Part shown: one piece after another, positions 27,272 to 36,600 of the stretch
Layout: each line of letters starts with the position of its first letter
How positions within the stretch are numbered: position 1 is the stretch's first letter
NCBI GenBank assembly: GCA_024229115.1
Contig: JAAEST010000111.1
Span: 1-64,000, forward strand
Length of the DNA stretch: 64,000 bases
Direction of reading: 5' to 3'
Source of the DNA: Oligoflexia bacterium
Lineage (GTDB): Bacteria; Bdellovibrionota; Bacteriovoracia; Bacteriovoracales; Bacteriovoracaceae
Notes under the pieces: model-generated
Databases searched by the model: none
Seen by the model: only the letters and a program-made list of their open reading frames with translations
Told to the model about the DNA's origin: nothing
Position numbers and translations under genes: made by a program

Positions 27272-27543
27272 GAAATGAAAAACTCTTAGAAGAATGTGAA
27301 GCAAAACTTTTAGAACTTAAAATGAGATACCATTTGATTTTAGACAGTAAAGAGAACAAATCTGACGAAAATTCCGTGGTTAATAAAAATCGAGTCAAAT
27401 CTCTACTACCTGAAATCTATAGTGCCTTAAGCCGAATCCAAAATGGTACGTATGGTATCTGCGAAGAAACTGGTGAAGAGATTAGTCCCAAGCGCCTTAA
27501 AGCCGTGCCTTGGGCAAGGTTTAACATTCAGAACGCCAGCTAG
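27268..27543 (+). CDS. TraR/DksA-family protein with reduced zinc-finger cysteines
   Basis: A 91-residue protein: an N-terminal coiled-coil-like helix pair (1-45), then QNGTYGICEETGEEISPKRL, the DksA/TraR C4 zinc-finger region. Only the Cys of GICEETG is left of the usual ligands, as in YteA-type relatives, so a normal four-Cys zinc site cannot form. DksA proteins bind the RNA polymerase secondary channel and tune rRNA promoters with ppGpp. Translational coupling to an HPF-like gene suggests joint control of ribosome supply and resting. GGAG precedes the start. Confidence 0.8.
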   Translation: MRNEKLLEECEAKLLELKMRYHLILDSKENKSDENSVVNKNRVKSLLPEIYSALSRIQNGTYGICEETGEEISPKRLKAVPWARFNIQNAS

Positions 27544-27576
27544 TAAATCTCACACTATGTTTTTTCGTCCAGCCGG

Positions 27577-27595
27577 GGCCTAGATCATCTAGGCC
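27577..27595. terminator. Hairpin between convergent DksA-like and LysR genes
   Basis: A perfect 8-bp stem GGCCTAGA/TCTAGGCC with a 3-nt loop overlaps the LysR stop codon. On the plus strand it is followed by a short T-rich stretch (TCATCTTTT). It is probably a weak terminator for the plus-strand unit. Confidence 0.55.
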
Positions 27596-28481
27596 TCATC
27601 TTTTCGAAGTCTTGCGAAAGCAGTAAGTCCACGGCAGGATTCTCAATCATTCGCTTTCCATAAATTAAATAATATTCAGCGTACAAACTTTCTAGCGTAC
27701 CTAGTTTTACTAATCTCTCATAGGAAACTAATTCTTTCGCCGCAAATTCAGGAAGAAAAACAACACCGTCCCCTTTTGAAGCTAAGATCTTCTGAAGAGA
27801 TGTATCTTGTGTTTCTGCGATAAGACGCGGTCTCACATCATTGAGATGGAAATAATGTTCTAAATCATTTCTTAACTTTGAGTGGGTGGTCGGAACGATT
27901 GCATGTACTTTCTCAAGTGATTTTGGAAAGTTTTCTTTTAAATGATAAAAATCTGGAGCTCCAAAGCAAGAGACATTCTTATTAAGAATTCTCTTCGAAT
28001 ATATCTCATTGGTCTTAAGATTATTAATATCGTGATCAGAGATAATAACTTCAATTTCATGACTTTTAAGTTTATTAAGAAGTGATTCTTTACTGCCTTC
28101 AATGATGGAAAGAAAGCATCCAGTTTCTTTATGAACAAAGTCAACAAGATCCGAAATCAGATTCTTTGGAACATTATCCAGGGCCCCAATATTAAGGCGA
28201 ATATTCTTTTTAAAAACTTTACTCTCGACGGTTTCTAATAACTCTTGCCCTAAGTAATGAATTTGGTTGGCGTATTCGAGAACTGTCTTGCCAGCATCTG
28301 TAAGATTGAGTTTTCGATTACGTCTTTCAAACAGCTGTACATCCAACTGTTCTTCTAAACTCTTTAACTGTGAACTAAGAGCAGGCTGACCAACATTGAG
28401 AATCTCAGATGCCTTTGAAATACTACCTTGATTAGCAATAACCTTGAAATAAATAAGATGATGATAATTTAACCACTTCAT
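27585..28481 (-). CDS. LysR-family transcriptional regulator, NhaR-like
   Basis: A 298-residue regulator with an N-terminal winged helix-turn-helix (LNYHHLIYFKVIANQGSISK, then ASEILNVGQPALSSQLKSLE) and a C-terminal effector-binding domain of the periplasmic-binding-protein fold. The opening NYHHLIYF is closest to NhaR, which responds to sodium and controls Na+/H+ antiporters. The CPA1 antiporter gene lies 2.2 kb away and is a conceivable target. No divergently transcribed partner adjoins it, unusual for LysR genes. The effector is unknown. Confidence 0.9.
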   Translation of the reverse strand: MKWLNYHHLIYFKVIANQGSISKASEILNVGQPALSSQLKSLEEQLDVQLFERRNRKLNLTDAGKTVLEYANQIHYLGQELLETVESKVFKKNIRLNIGALDNVPKNLISDLVDFVHKETGCFLSIIEGSKESLLNKLKSHEIEVIISDHDINNLKTNEIYSKRILNKNVSCFGAPDFYHLKENFPKSLEKVHAIVPTTHSKLRNDLEHYFHLNDVRPRLIAETQDTSLQKILASKGDGVVFLPEFAAKELVSYERLVKLGTLESLYAEYYLIYGKRMIENPAVDLLLSQDFEKMRPR

Positions 28482-28540
28482 GGCAATAATATGCCATAAA
28501 CACGGTAAAAAGCTCTTAAAACTGCTTAGACAAAATAAAA

Positions 28541-28556
28541 GGGCCCATTCGGGCCC
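28541..28556 (-). terminator. Terminator of the papain-like protease gene
   Basis: A 6-bp GC stem GGGCCC/GGGCCC with loop ATTC is followed on the minus strand by TTTTATTTTG. It lies about 29 nt after the protease stop codon. Confidence 0.85.
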
Positions 28557-28584
28557 GATAAAAATCTTTAATGTCTAAAGGTTA

Positions 28585-29685
28585 TTAATTAATTGGTAGT
28601 CTATAGAAACTACCAAAATCATGCGCATATTTCTGAGTCATAATACCATAACCAGGATAAGTTACGCCATCGATTTCCATCTGAGAACCGAAGCTTCCTG
28701 TTCCCCATGAGTTTTTGAAGTAGTAAACACCCTTGTAAGTGAACTCTTTGTAAGTTCCATCTTCCATTAGGACGCGTGTTGTTACAATTTTATTGTCATC
28801 GTAACCTACGATAAGTACTGAGTGACCAGCTCTGTGCTGAGGAGAAACTTTACGATCCATTGATCCGTACTCAGGGTAGCCAATAATCCCTTTGTTCCAG
28901 TTATTCATGTCACGTCCAATTCCGTACTCAACAGCTTTTCTGTGGTTATAAGCACCATAGTAGAAATCATGCCCCATTGTTAGAGGGATTCCAGCTCTTA
29001 AGTATTGCTTAATTTGAGTTGTTCCTCTTAACTGAGTCGTCCAGTAGTCAGCTCTAAGATTTGGGAAATTCTCTCTCTTAAGTTGAGCAGCTTCATCATA
29101 AGCTGTTACAAATTCTTCACTATAAGACTGGCTTGTAGGATTAAGAAGATTTCTAAGATTTGGATCGAAGTGTACTAGTAAACAAGACTCTTTTTGAGTT
29201 CCTGTTAGGTGCCCACATCTTGTTTGAGCTTGAGGCATAAATGGAGCATCAACCCAAGAAGAAGTTACATATGGAAGTGTTGCTTCATAAGGCATTCCAT
29301 ATTGAGCAATTTTAGAGAAGTTTGAGAAAGAGTTTGAACCGTCTGAAGTTCTTCCTTTAACGGCCATGTACTCTAAGAATTCTTCTGAAAGATCAACGTC
29401 AGTTGAGAAACCTTTTTTAATAACAAGCATACCTTCAAGCATTGCTGCAGCAGAGAAGATTGAACAAGTTCCACGTGAACCTTGAGATTTAACAGGAGTC
29501 ATGTTGGCGATTACCGCTTCAACATTGTTTCTCGTTAATCCTGATTTATACATATGAGCATCGTTAACCTCTGGATGAACTAGGTTTTCGTATGCTGGAT
29601 CTAAGTAGGCACCATCATTATTATCGTCAGCTTTCGCTCCGAAAGTAGTAAGGATAAGTGCAAGTAAAACAAACAAATTTTTCAT
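28585..29685 (-). CDS. Exported papain-family (C1) cysteine protease
   Basis: A 366-residue protease with signal peptide MKNLFVLLALILTTFGAKA. The catalytic set is complete: Gln68 (oxyanion) and nucleophile Cys74 in KSQGSRGTCSIFSAA, His288 in RAGHSVLIVGYDD, and Asn325 in YYFKNSWG. The usual disulfide Cys near the nucleophile is replaced by Arg, as in other bacterial members. Only about 50 residues precede the catalytic domain, shorter than classical propeptides. It stands alone with its own terminator. In a predatory lineage, prey-protein digestion is an obvious but inferred role. Confidence 0.92.
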   Translation of the reverse strand: MKNLFVLLALILTTFGAKADDNNDGAYLDPAYENLVHPEVNDAHMYKSGLTRNNVEAVIANMTPVKSQGSRGTCSIFSAAAMLEGMLVIKKGFSTDVDLSEEFLEYMAVKGRTSDGSNSFSNFSKIAQYGMPYEATLPYVTSSWVDAPFMPQAQTRCGHLTGTQKESCLLVHFDPNLRNLLNPTSQSYSEEFVTAYDEAAQLKRENFPNLRADYWTTQLRGTTQIKQYLRAGIPLTMGHDFYYGAYNHRKAVEYGIGRDMNNWNKGIIGYPEYGSMDRKVSPQHRAGHSVLIVGYDDNKIVTTRVLMEDGTYKEFTYKGVYYFKNSWGTGSFGSQMEIDGVTYPGYGIMTQKYAHDFGSFYRLPIN

Positions 29686-29881
29686 AAATGTCCCTCAAAA
29701 AAATGTTATTCCCGAAATTTGAATGGAAAGTACGTTTCCTTACATCATCTGACAATAGTAATTTTCCTTATGATATCAATAACTTAACCTAATAAGAAGG
29801 CCAAGTGCTGTAATTACAAGAGGTTGGGTAAATATTTAAAATTGATCTAGAACAAAAACCGTGTAACTTTTTCAAGATTTT

Positions 29882-29908
29882 GCTAGACATAGTGCACTGC
29901 GTTTCGTA
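29882..29908 (+). promoter_or_regulatory. Conserved upstream motif, copy B
   Basis: GCTAGAC, 8 nt, CTGCGTTT and CGTA, matching the copy at 25414-25440 with the same spacing. It ends 39 nt before the start codon at 29948. A TATACT hexamer follows at 29915. It may be an upstream promoter element or an activator site. Confidence 0.35.
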
Positions 29909-29947
29909 ATTGTCTATACTGATTTTAGACACTTATTAGGAATAGAT

Positions 29948-32545
29948 ATGACTCTCAAAAAATCTCTGAAGTTATTCATGCTATCAGCATTGATAACAAG
30001 TGCGACATTTGCACAGACAACTCCCCAACCTTGGCCTGGAAAATTTCTTGGAAAGATCACTAGTGAACTTGGTGAAGAATGGGAAGACGTTGGACTTTCA
30101 TTATCAACTTCTATTTTTGAATCAATCACTGATCGTACTCTTTTTAGTGAGCAGTTTGGTGATGTTCGTTTTCAAGCAAAAGTTAAAAGAAGAGTTTATG
30201 ACAATCACGATATCCTAGATACGTGGACTGTAATTGATTACTTTCAAATTCCTATGTCACTTCCTATTCCAATCACAAGTGAAGAAATTGGATTTGCCAA
30301 TGGTACTGTTGGTGTTCAGCTTGGTCTTAACCTATCTTTGAACGCTGTAAATATTAGACAAGTAAAACCAAAGGCCTTTGCTAAACTTGCAACGATTGAA
30401 CAATTAACTGAGCAGGCCAGACAAGCTCAAGAGCTCTCACAAGAAAATGAAGAAGGTGCAATTATCATCGAAGAAAATGATCATAATGCACAATTAGATT
30501 TCAAATCTAAGCTTAAAGATTTTATTGAGTGGGACACAGATAATCCGAAAACGAGAGCTAGGTACTCTAAGCTAGTTAACTTGATTTCTAATCCTTTTAA
30601 AATTCCAGTAACAAAGAAGAAAGTTAGAAAAATGCCTATAGGTGATATCTCAAGTTATTTTCTAGAAGGAAATATTCAATTAGGTGCCTCTGTTGGTTGG
30701 ACTGGTATCGATGTTCCTGCTTCGACAATTACAGATGCAAAAGTCGGACTTGGTGTTTCAACTTACCTAGGTGGAAAGTTCAGAGTGAGTGTTCTTAAAG
30801 AAAAAGAAAATATTGCTCATCTGAAAGTGACTAAAGAAAGAAATAGAGGTGTTACAGGGACTTTAGGATCTGCTGAATTTAAGCACGAGATCTTTGAAGG
30901 GTTTGTAGTTCTTGATCAGACTATTTTTAAAATTTCTGACTCAATTGTTCCTTTCAATCTTGTCGTTAACAAAGAAAGAAAAGAGCAATTTGATATCGGT
31001 TATCGTTATGATCTTAATAATGAAAAAGCGATGGATGCCTATCTTGCCGCTACAATGGGTAGGTTAAAGAAGTCAGATCTTCTTGCACAAGAGAAAGACT
31101 CAGGTGTTACAAAGGCCTATACAAGAGATCAAGTGGCCCATACAACTAATAGATCTTACCGTATGAAATTATCTCTCGTATTTGAAAAGTCACAAGGGAC
31201 ACAGAGAAAGTATACTAAAGCTAAGATTACGCTTGGTGATGGTGATGAGCATAGAATTTTCTATAGTGTAAACTCAAACTTTAAATCATACGCTACACTC
31301 TGGGGAAGTTCTGAGCTTAAGAGACACACTTTTACTTCTGTTATTGATAAAGATGATTTTGATAACACTGATAAAGGGATGGTTCTTAAAGTTGAAGGTG
31401 CAATCGAAGACTCAAATACAAATGCAAAAGAAATTAGTGCCTACATGGCAGAAGTAGAGTTTGCGACAGGACAACATGGTCTTTTTAAACCAGTTCCTAA
31501 GTATGAACCTCTTCTTAAGAAACTATGTAAAGGTGCAAAGAAAAGAGGTCATGGAAGAAGAGATATTAATTGTCAGTATCTAAAACTAGCTGACTACGAC
31601 AAGACGAGTTTCTTCTATAGAATTGGTCTCACAAGAAATCAGGTTCAGAAGTTTATTGATTTCCCTGAAGATAAAATGTGGGAAACATTAGAAGTAGCTT
31701 TTGGTGTAAAAGAAGATTCATGGCAATCGACAGGTAGAAGAACTTGGCATGCTGTTAAGAATGGTTATGCCACATTCCTTAATCTTCCCCTTACCTTCTT
31801 TGGTTTTCATCTGAAAAAAGGTGGAGAGCTTTTCATGGCCAGAAAATTCTTTAAAAGATGGAAGAAGTTAAAGGAAGAGAAAAACCCAGAAGAACTAAGC
31901 AAGAAATTAGCGAAGCTCTTTACTTCGACGAACCATAACCTTTCGATGATCAAAGTGATTAGAGAAGCTCTTCAGGGTGAGAAGATTTCTTATTTCTTAA
32001 CGGCTAAGGCAGATGATCTCTTTGGACGTATGACTAAATCCGGTGGGCAAATCGATGATGTAGATACTATTAGCTACGAAGCCAATTCAAAGATTGAATT
32101 TGATGCCGCTGGTTCGAGAACAAAAGTTGATCCTAAAGCTAGTATCATTAAGTTTGATATTGACGTGAAAGATGAAGACAATATTGAAATAACTTACAAT
32201 CTCGCTGAAAAGCCAAAGAATGTTTTTATTCGTATCGATCAGTCACCAGGTTGGTCACGTTATAAAAACTTACTAAAGGTAATCACAGTTGAATCATCAC
32301 TCTTTGAAAGAGGTATCAACACAATTATTATCAATAGAAATGAAGTTGATGGAATTAGAAAGAAAATCGCTGATGCTCTTTTTAACGGTAAATATACAAC
32401 TGCTTATATGGCGATCAGCCTAGAAGAAGGTAAATGGGGAGCTGTGGCCTCTAAGAGATTTAAAGCTCCAGACCCAACTCCACTTCCAGGGGATGACGAC
32501 AAGAATGAGGAGCCAGCCTCAACGCTTGAGGAGAGAGAACGCTAA
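29948..32545 (+). CDS. Large exported protein of unknown function
   Basis: An 865-residue protein with signal peptide (MTLKKSLKLFMLSALITSAT...AQT). I recognise no family. Residues about 90-420 look beta-rich with repeated aromatic/hydrophobic alternation (VSVLKEKENIAHLKVTKERN, EIFEGFVVLDQTIFK). The middle (about 600-700) is helical and basic. The C-terminus is acidic and proline-rich (KAPDPTPLPGDDDKNEEP). This could be an envelope-associated or secreted factor. It is a single-gene unit, and its 3' end overlaps the convergent 90-residue gene by 27 nt. Confidence 0.75.
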   Translation: MTLKKSLKLFMLSALITSATFAQTTPQPWPGKFLGKITSELGEEWEDVGLSLSTSIFESITDRTLFSEQFGDVRFQAKVKRRVYDNHDILDTWTVIDYFQIPMSLPIPITSEEIGFANGTVGVQLGLNLSLNAVNIRQVKPKAFAKLATIEQLTEQARQAQELSQENEEGAIIIEENDHNAQLDFKSKLKDFIEWDTDNPKTRARYSKLVNLISNPFKIPVTKKKVRKMPIGDISSYFLEGNIQLGASVGWTGIDVPASTITDAKVGLGVSTYLGGKFRVSVLKEKENIAHLKVTKERNRGVTGTLGSAEFKHEIFEGFVVLDQTIFKISDSIVPFNLVVNKERKEQFDIGYRYDLNNEKAMDAYLAATMGRLKKSDLLAQEKDSGVTKAYTRDQVAHTTNRSYRMKLSLVFEKSQGTQRKYTKAKITLGDGDEHRIFYSVNSNFKSYATLWGSSELKRHTFTSVIDKDDFDNTDKGMVLKVEGAIEDSNTNAKEISAYMAEVEFATGQHGLFKPVPKYEPLLKKLCKGAKKRGHGRRDINCQYLKLADYDKTSFFYRIGLTRNQVQKFIDFPEDKMWETLEVAFGVKEDSWQSTGRRTWHAVKNGYATFLNLPLTFFGFHLKKGGELFMARKFFKRWKKLKEEKNPEELSKKLAKLFTSTNHNLSMIKVIREALQGEKISYFLTAKADDLFGRMTKSGGQIDDVDTISYEANSKIEFDAAGSRTKVDPKASIIKFDIDVKDEDNIEITYNLAEKPKNVFIRIDQSPGWSRYKNLLKVITVESSLFERGINTIIINRNEVDGIRKKIADALFNGKYTTAYMAISLEEGKWGAVASKRFKAPDPTPLPGDDDKNEEPASTLEERER

Positions 32546-32791
32546 TACAGGATCGACCATCTTGAGGACTTTCTCAAGTTGGTCGACAAATTCATCAACG
32601 AACTGTTTGGCCATTTCAAATGCCGCATAAGATTGAACCTGTGACAGAAGCATCTCAAGAATTTGCTGAAAAACTTCAAGAACAGGTTCAAGTCCTAATT
32701 TCTTAATAAGAGCATCAAACATTCCTGCCGCTTCTTCTACATCTTGACCATTATTAGTTACCACGAAAAGTGGATTCGTTTTCTTTGCCAT
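32519..32791 (-). CDS. Small helical protein co-encoded with ParA, function unknown
   Basis: A 90-residue cytoplasmic protein, almost all helical by pattern (about 25-85, heptad-like LGLEPVLEVFQQILEMLLSQ). No ParB-like helix-turn-helix or CTPase motif is visible. It starts 2 nt after the parA stop with a GAGGCGAG ribosome site, so it is tightly coupled. A partner or adaptor of the upstream ParA ATPase is the obvious idea, inferred from position only. Its C-terminal codons overlap the 3' end of the 865-residue gene. Confidence 0.75.
   Translation of the reverse strand: MAKKTNPLFVVTNNGQDVEEAAGMFDALIKKLGLEPVLEVFQQILEMLLSQVQSYAAFEMAKQFVDEFVDQLEKVLKMVDPVLAFSLLKR
32553..32586. repeat. Long near-perfect inverted repeat inside overlapping gene ends
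   Basis: A 14-nt arm (32553-32566) pairs with 32573-32586 with one mismatch and a 6-nt loop, starting 8 nt after the stop of the 865-residue gene. It lies within the coding sequence of the convergent 90-residue gene. No T-run follows on either strand, so it is not a classical terminator. It could protect a 3' end. Confidence 0.6.
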
Positions 32792-32793
32792 AA

Positions 32794-33684
32794 TTATCTC
32801 GCCTCACTCAAACCATTCCAAGAGTTATTCTTAGAAATGAGATTGGCCAATTCATCAAACTGACCTTGGAGTGGGGCAAACTCCTTACTTTGATATTCAA
32901 AGACAGACTTTCTTTGTGCCTGACTCTTAACAAGTGGTGCTTTATTTAAGAAAGGCTCAACCACATTTCCTTGACCAAATTCACTCTCCAAGTCATGAGT
33001 GATTCGGGCCAGGTCCTCACCTTCTTGCTTACGTCTTAGATCAACAAGATTTGGAATATGAGCAAGAACTTTTGGTATCTTCGTCACTCCCATATCTTCA
33101 ATTTGTCCAAGCACTTCATAGAAATTTCCTAGGCCTTTCCTTGAAAATTCATCAGGCCTAAATGGAACCATCACTCCATCACAAGCACAGAGAATATTAA
33201 CGACAAGAAGACCAAGCGTTGGAGGACCGTCGATAACGACGTAATCATATTGAGAAAGAATTCCTGTTTTTTCGAGCATTCTTTTTAAAATAAGTTGTCT
33301 TGGTGAACTAATTCCCGCCACAGAAAGTTCAAACCCAGAAAGCAGCTGACCACTAGGAATCAGATCAATCTTACCTTTCACGAGCGCATCTTGAAAAAGT
33401 ACTGGCGAATGAAGGGCCTTAAGTTCACGAATTGAATTTATAAGCAGATTGTAGGCTTGAGCCCCATCAGTCTCATCAACGTCCACTCCAAGGAGCTGAC
33501 TTAGATTTCCTTGAGGGTCCATGTCCAAACAAAGAACTTTATGTCCCTGTTTAACGAGAGCTGAAGCCGTATTAAAGGCCATTGTTGTTTTGCCGACGCC
33601 ACCCTTTTGGTTAAGGAATGCGATAACTTTCGCTTGATTTTGAGGGGTATCATTTGATTGTTTACTACGTTGTCTAAAGAACAT
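32794..33684 (-). CDS. ParA/Soj-family ATPase (orphan)
   Basis: A 296-residue P-loop ATPase of the ParA/MinD superfamily. The deviant Walker A KGGVGKTT has signature Lys27 and Lys32. The LCLDMDPQGNLSQLLG switch and the VIDGPPTLGLLVVN Walker B region follow. ParA proteins form ATP-dependent dimers on DNA and move cargo (chromosome, plasmid or protein clusters). No parB or parS-like site is visible. The gene is 9 nt after the giant lipoprotein and 2 nt before the small helical protein, so a cargo-positioning role other than chromosome partition is plausible. No chromosomal marker genes (gidB, dnaA) are near. Confidence 0.93.
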   Translation of the reverse strand: MFFRQRSKQSNDTPQNQAKVIAFLNQKGGVGKTTMAFNTASALVKQGHKVLCLDMDPQGNLSQLLGVDVDETDGAQAYNLLINSIRELKALHSPVLFQDALVKGKIDLIPSGQLLSGFELSVAGISSPRQLILKRMLEKTGILSQYDYVVIDGPPTLGLLVVNILCACDGVMVPFRPDEFSRKGLGNFYEVLGQIEDMGVTKIPKVLAHIPNLVDLRRKQEGEDLARITHDLESEFGQGNVVEPFLNKAPLVKSQAQRKSVFEYQSKEFAPLQGQFDELANLISKNNSWNGLSEAR

Positions 33685-33693
33685 GTAGTAATT

Positions 33694-36600
33694 CTAGTTC
33701 TGATAATCGGTATCGTCAATTGTCCACATGCAGCGGAAACCGATATCTGGCTCGATTGGATCTTTAGAAATAGGTGTTGAATTTGTTTGGGAAACTGACC
33801 CGGCTGTCGCCCCACCAGTACCAGTAACTCGAGCAGTCATACCAATCCCCGTAAAGCCACCATCGGCATTAAGAGCAGTAACAACATCAGTGAATGTCGA
33901 CGTTACAGTTGTCCCGTTATGAGCAAGTGTTACAGTTACATCTGTACCGGCTACACCAATTCCCAGAGCTCCGGCACCACCTGGATCAACTAGAGTAATA
34001 GTAAAAGGTCCTGCAGGTCTATTGAGAGTCATCTGACCAATAATGGCGTAATTGGCCGTAGAGCCTGGATCATTTTCAGGAACAAATTCCGCGTTCCATA
34101 CACCAGCCGCTGTTCCCACATTGTGACGACCACCATAAACAAGCTGTCCATCACGAGAAACGGTATTGTTATAAATCTCAATTGAGTTAATTGAAATCGT
34201 ATCATCATGAAGCTGGCTTGAAGTGATTCCACTTGTTGGACCAATTTCACTCATATAATCAGCAACAATTGAAGTTGGATTATTCAGTGGGAAATCAACA
34301 TCAACTGGAAGACCAACTGGAATAAAGAATCTACCGGCATTGTAATTTTCATCTTCAAGAGTCCACGAAGGAATACTTGAATCACAAGTTCCATTTGAGT
34401 CGGCATCCACACAAGGACCAACATCTGGATTAAGTGTCCAACCAATATAAGGATCAGATCCATCACCGGCTTGCATATCTGAAGAAACAGCAGTGATAGC
34501 AGCACACACACTCATGTTCGTACAATCGATTTGCTCTTTCCCCCATTCTCCTACGTTACCAATTGAATCTTGGATACCGTAACGAGACTGACAAGCAGAA
34601 GTTTCACTTGAACCAGTAACCATTGTCTTAAATCCTGCAGAGGCCGACGCTGGTAGTGAATAGAAATTATTACTATCTGGAATATCAATATTGGTATAAC
34701 CAGACTCTAATCCGCTCGCAGCTGATGAGTTACATTTCGAAGAACTATTAAGTGATAAACCAGTTTCTAAAGTAGTCATTTCACCATCAGTGTAATCAAC
34801 TCTATCCCACTGGCCGAAAGCAATCTGCTGCTTTCTAAATGGAAGCTCAGCATCTGGATTAGTCGTAATTCCATGAAATTGTGTATTCGCTCCATAGAAA
34901 CCATTCGTATCGTATTGGTTACAAAGAGCGGCTGCAGATGTCCCTGTCACATTTACCATAGGTGGTAATCTTGGTGTATTCGGTGCAAATCTCGCAGTGA
35001 AGGCACCATTAGTTTCGATATCAACCCATGCTCCACCAGTTCTTACATAACACATACCTGATGAACGCGAGTAATAAATCGCATCGTCATTGGCCGTGAT
35101 TCCTGCGGTTGTCGGATCATCTAATCCAATACAAGTACCATCAGTTGTCGAGCAGGCACATGAAGCGGCTCCACCACCACAAGTAGTCTCAGAGTTATCT
35201 GTATAAGGACAACCTGATTCAAAACGATCAACAACAAGGTCGGCACCAATATCATAGAAGTTAGAGTCTGGGGCATTTCCTGTATCACCAAGACCATCAT
35301 ATTTACATTTCTTAAAGTCACTTGCATCTTCTGTTGAAATATTCATCAGACCACAAATATCTTGGTTCACCATCCAACGATGAACGAATGACATGTTATT
35401 TGGTGGAACAAAGAGACGAACAATCTTTTCATCTTGATTTGTTGCTGTAGGAATTGAATTAATAATCGGTCTTACTTCATAGTAATAAACTTTATTCGGC
35501 GATGGTGGATAATAAGATTTCCCAGCGATATCCTCAAAGCTATTAGCCGTTGTTGTGACAGTCTCAATATTAATTGGACGATCATAATCAAAACTCTCCT
35601 GAGTTGAACGACGATAAACATTGTATCCAGTAATAGATCCTGAACCACTTAAAGAAAAAGAGTTCCAGCTTAGTTTTACATATCCTGGTGCCGAGTACGT
35701 GGCCCAAGAATCAGCTGCTCCATCATTATCTGAATCGAGAGCTTGATAACAAGTATTATTAGTCTTATCTAGATAATAACTGCTTGAAGTCGAAGGTGCT
35801 CCAACACCGGCAGTTGTTGGATCTCCTGCACCAGCACAAGTTGACCCAAGAACAGAACATGAAGTTTCATCATCTGAAAAACTGATTGCACAATATGTTT
35901 GTAATGATGTCCAATGACTAGCATCGAATCCAGCAATCGCCGTTTCGGTGACTGTTACCTGAGCAGTTGTACCACCTGTATTGTCTACAACTTCTACAAG
36001 ATCATTGGCCTGATAGTTGGCCCTAATGGCCGTAATAATTTGTGCTTCTGTAGAAACACCACTTTGAATTTGAACTGTAATTTTAGTTCCACTTACTGTG
36101 ACAACTTCTGCCCCAGCAACTCCACCAGTAACATATTCAACAGATGCCCCAGTAGACTTTCTTGGATAATAATCAATATTTTGAACTGTCACTTTCACTG
36201 CACTTTCATCAATACGATAACAGTTATTATTTTGCGAATCATAATAGATGGCATCGATATCTGATGGAGTCACAGTATTTAACGGAGTCGCCGTTCCTTT
36301 ACAGTCGCCTCCACTACAGAAACTTCTTGAGTATGAACAAGTATAATTTGAATTTAAAATTTGATTATACTTATTAACAGTTGGTCCATAAGCAACTATT
36401 TGTGTCCAACCATTATGAGTCGCTGAGTTTGGAGAAACTGTTACGGCAAATGAAACTGTTCTTGTATTTGTCCCGTCACTGAGAGTGAAAGAGATATTCG
36501 CAGTTCCAGTTTGTGAAGTTGTTGGAGTTATTTCAATTCTTAAATCATTTGTATCGGCAGAACCAGTATCAGCAAAGTTATAAGGTAATCCCCCACCTGA

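Noticed and set aside
32794-33684. Chromosomal partition locus (parABS)
   Set aside because: No ParB-like gene or parS-like palindrome was seen near parA, and the neighbours are a surface lipoprotein and a small helical protein.
33501-33815. 104-codon frame overlapping the parA start and lipoprotein end
   Set aside because: Shadow of two well-supported genes; translated sequence has no domain features.
35914-36377. Plus-strand Asn/Cys-rich frames across the giant lipoprotein
   Set aside because: Antisense image of Thr/Val/Gly-rich repeat coding; no ribosome site or plausible protein composition.
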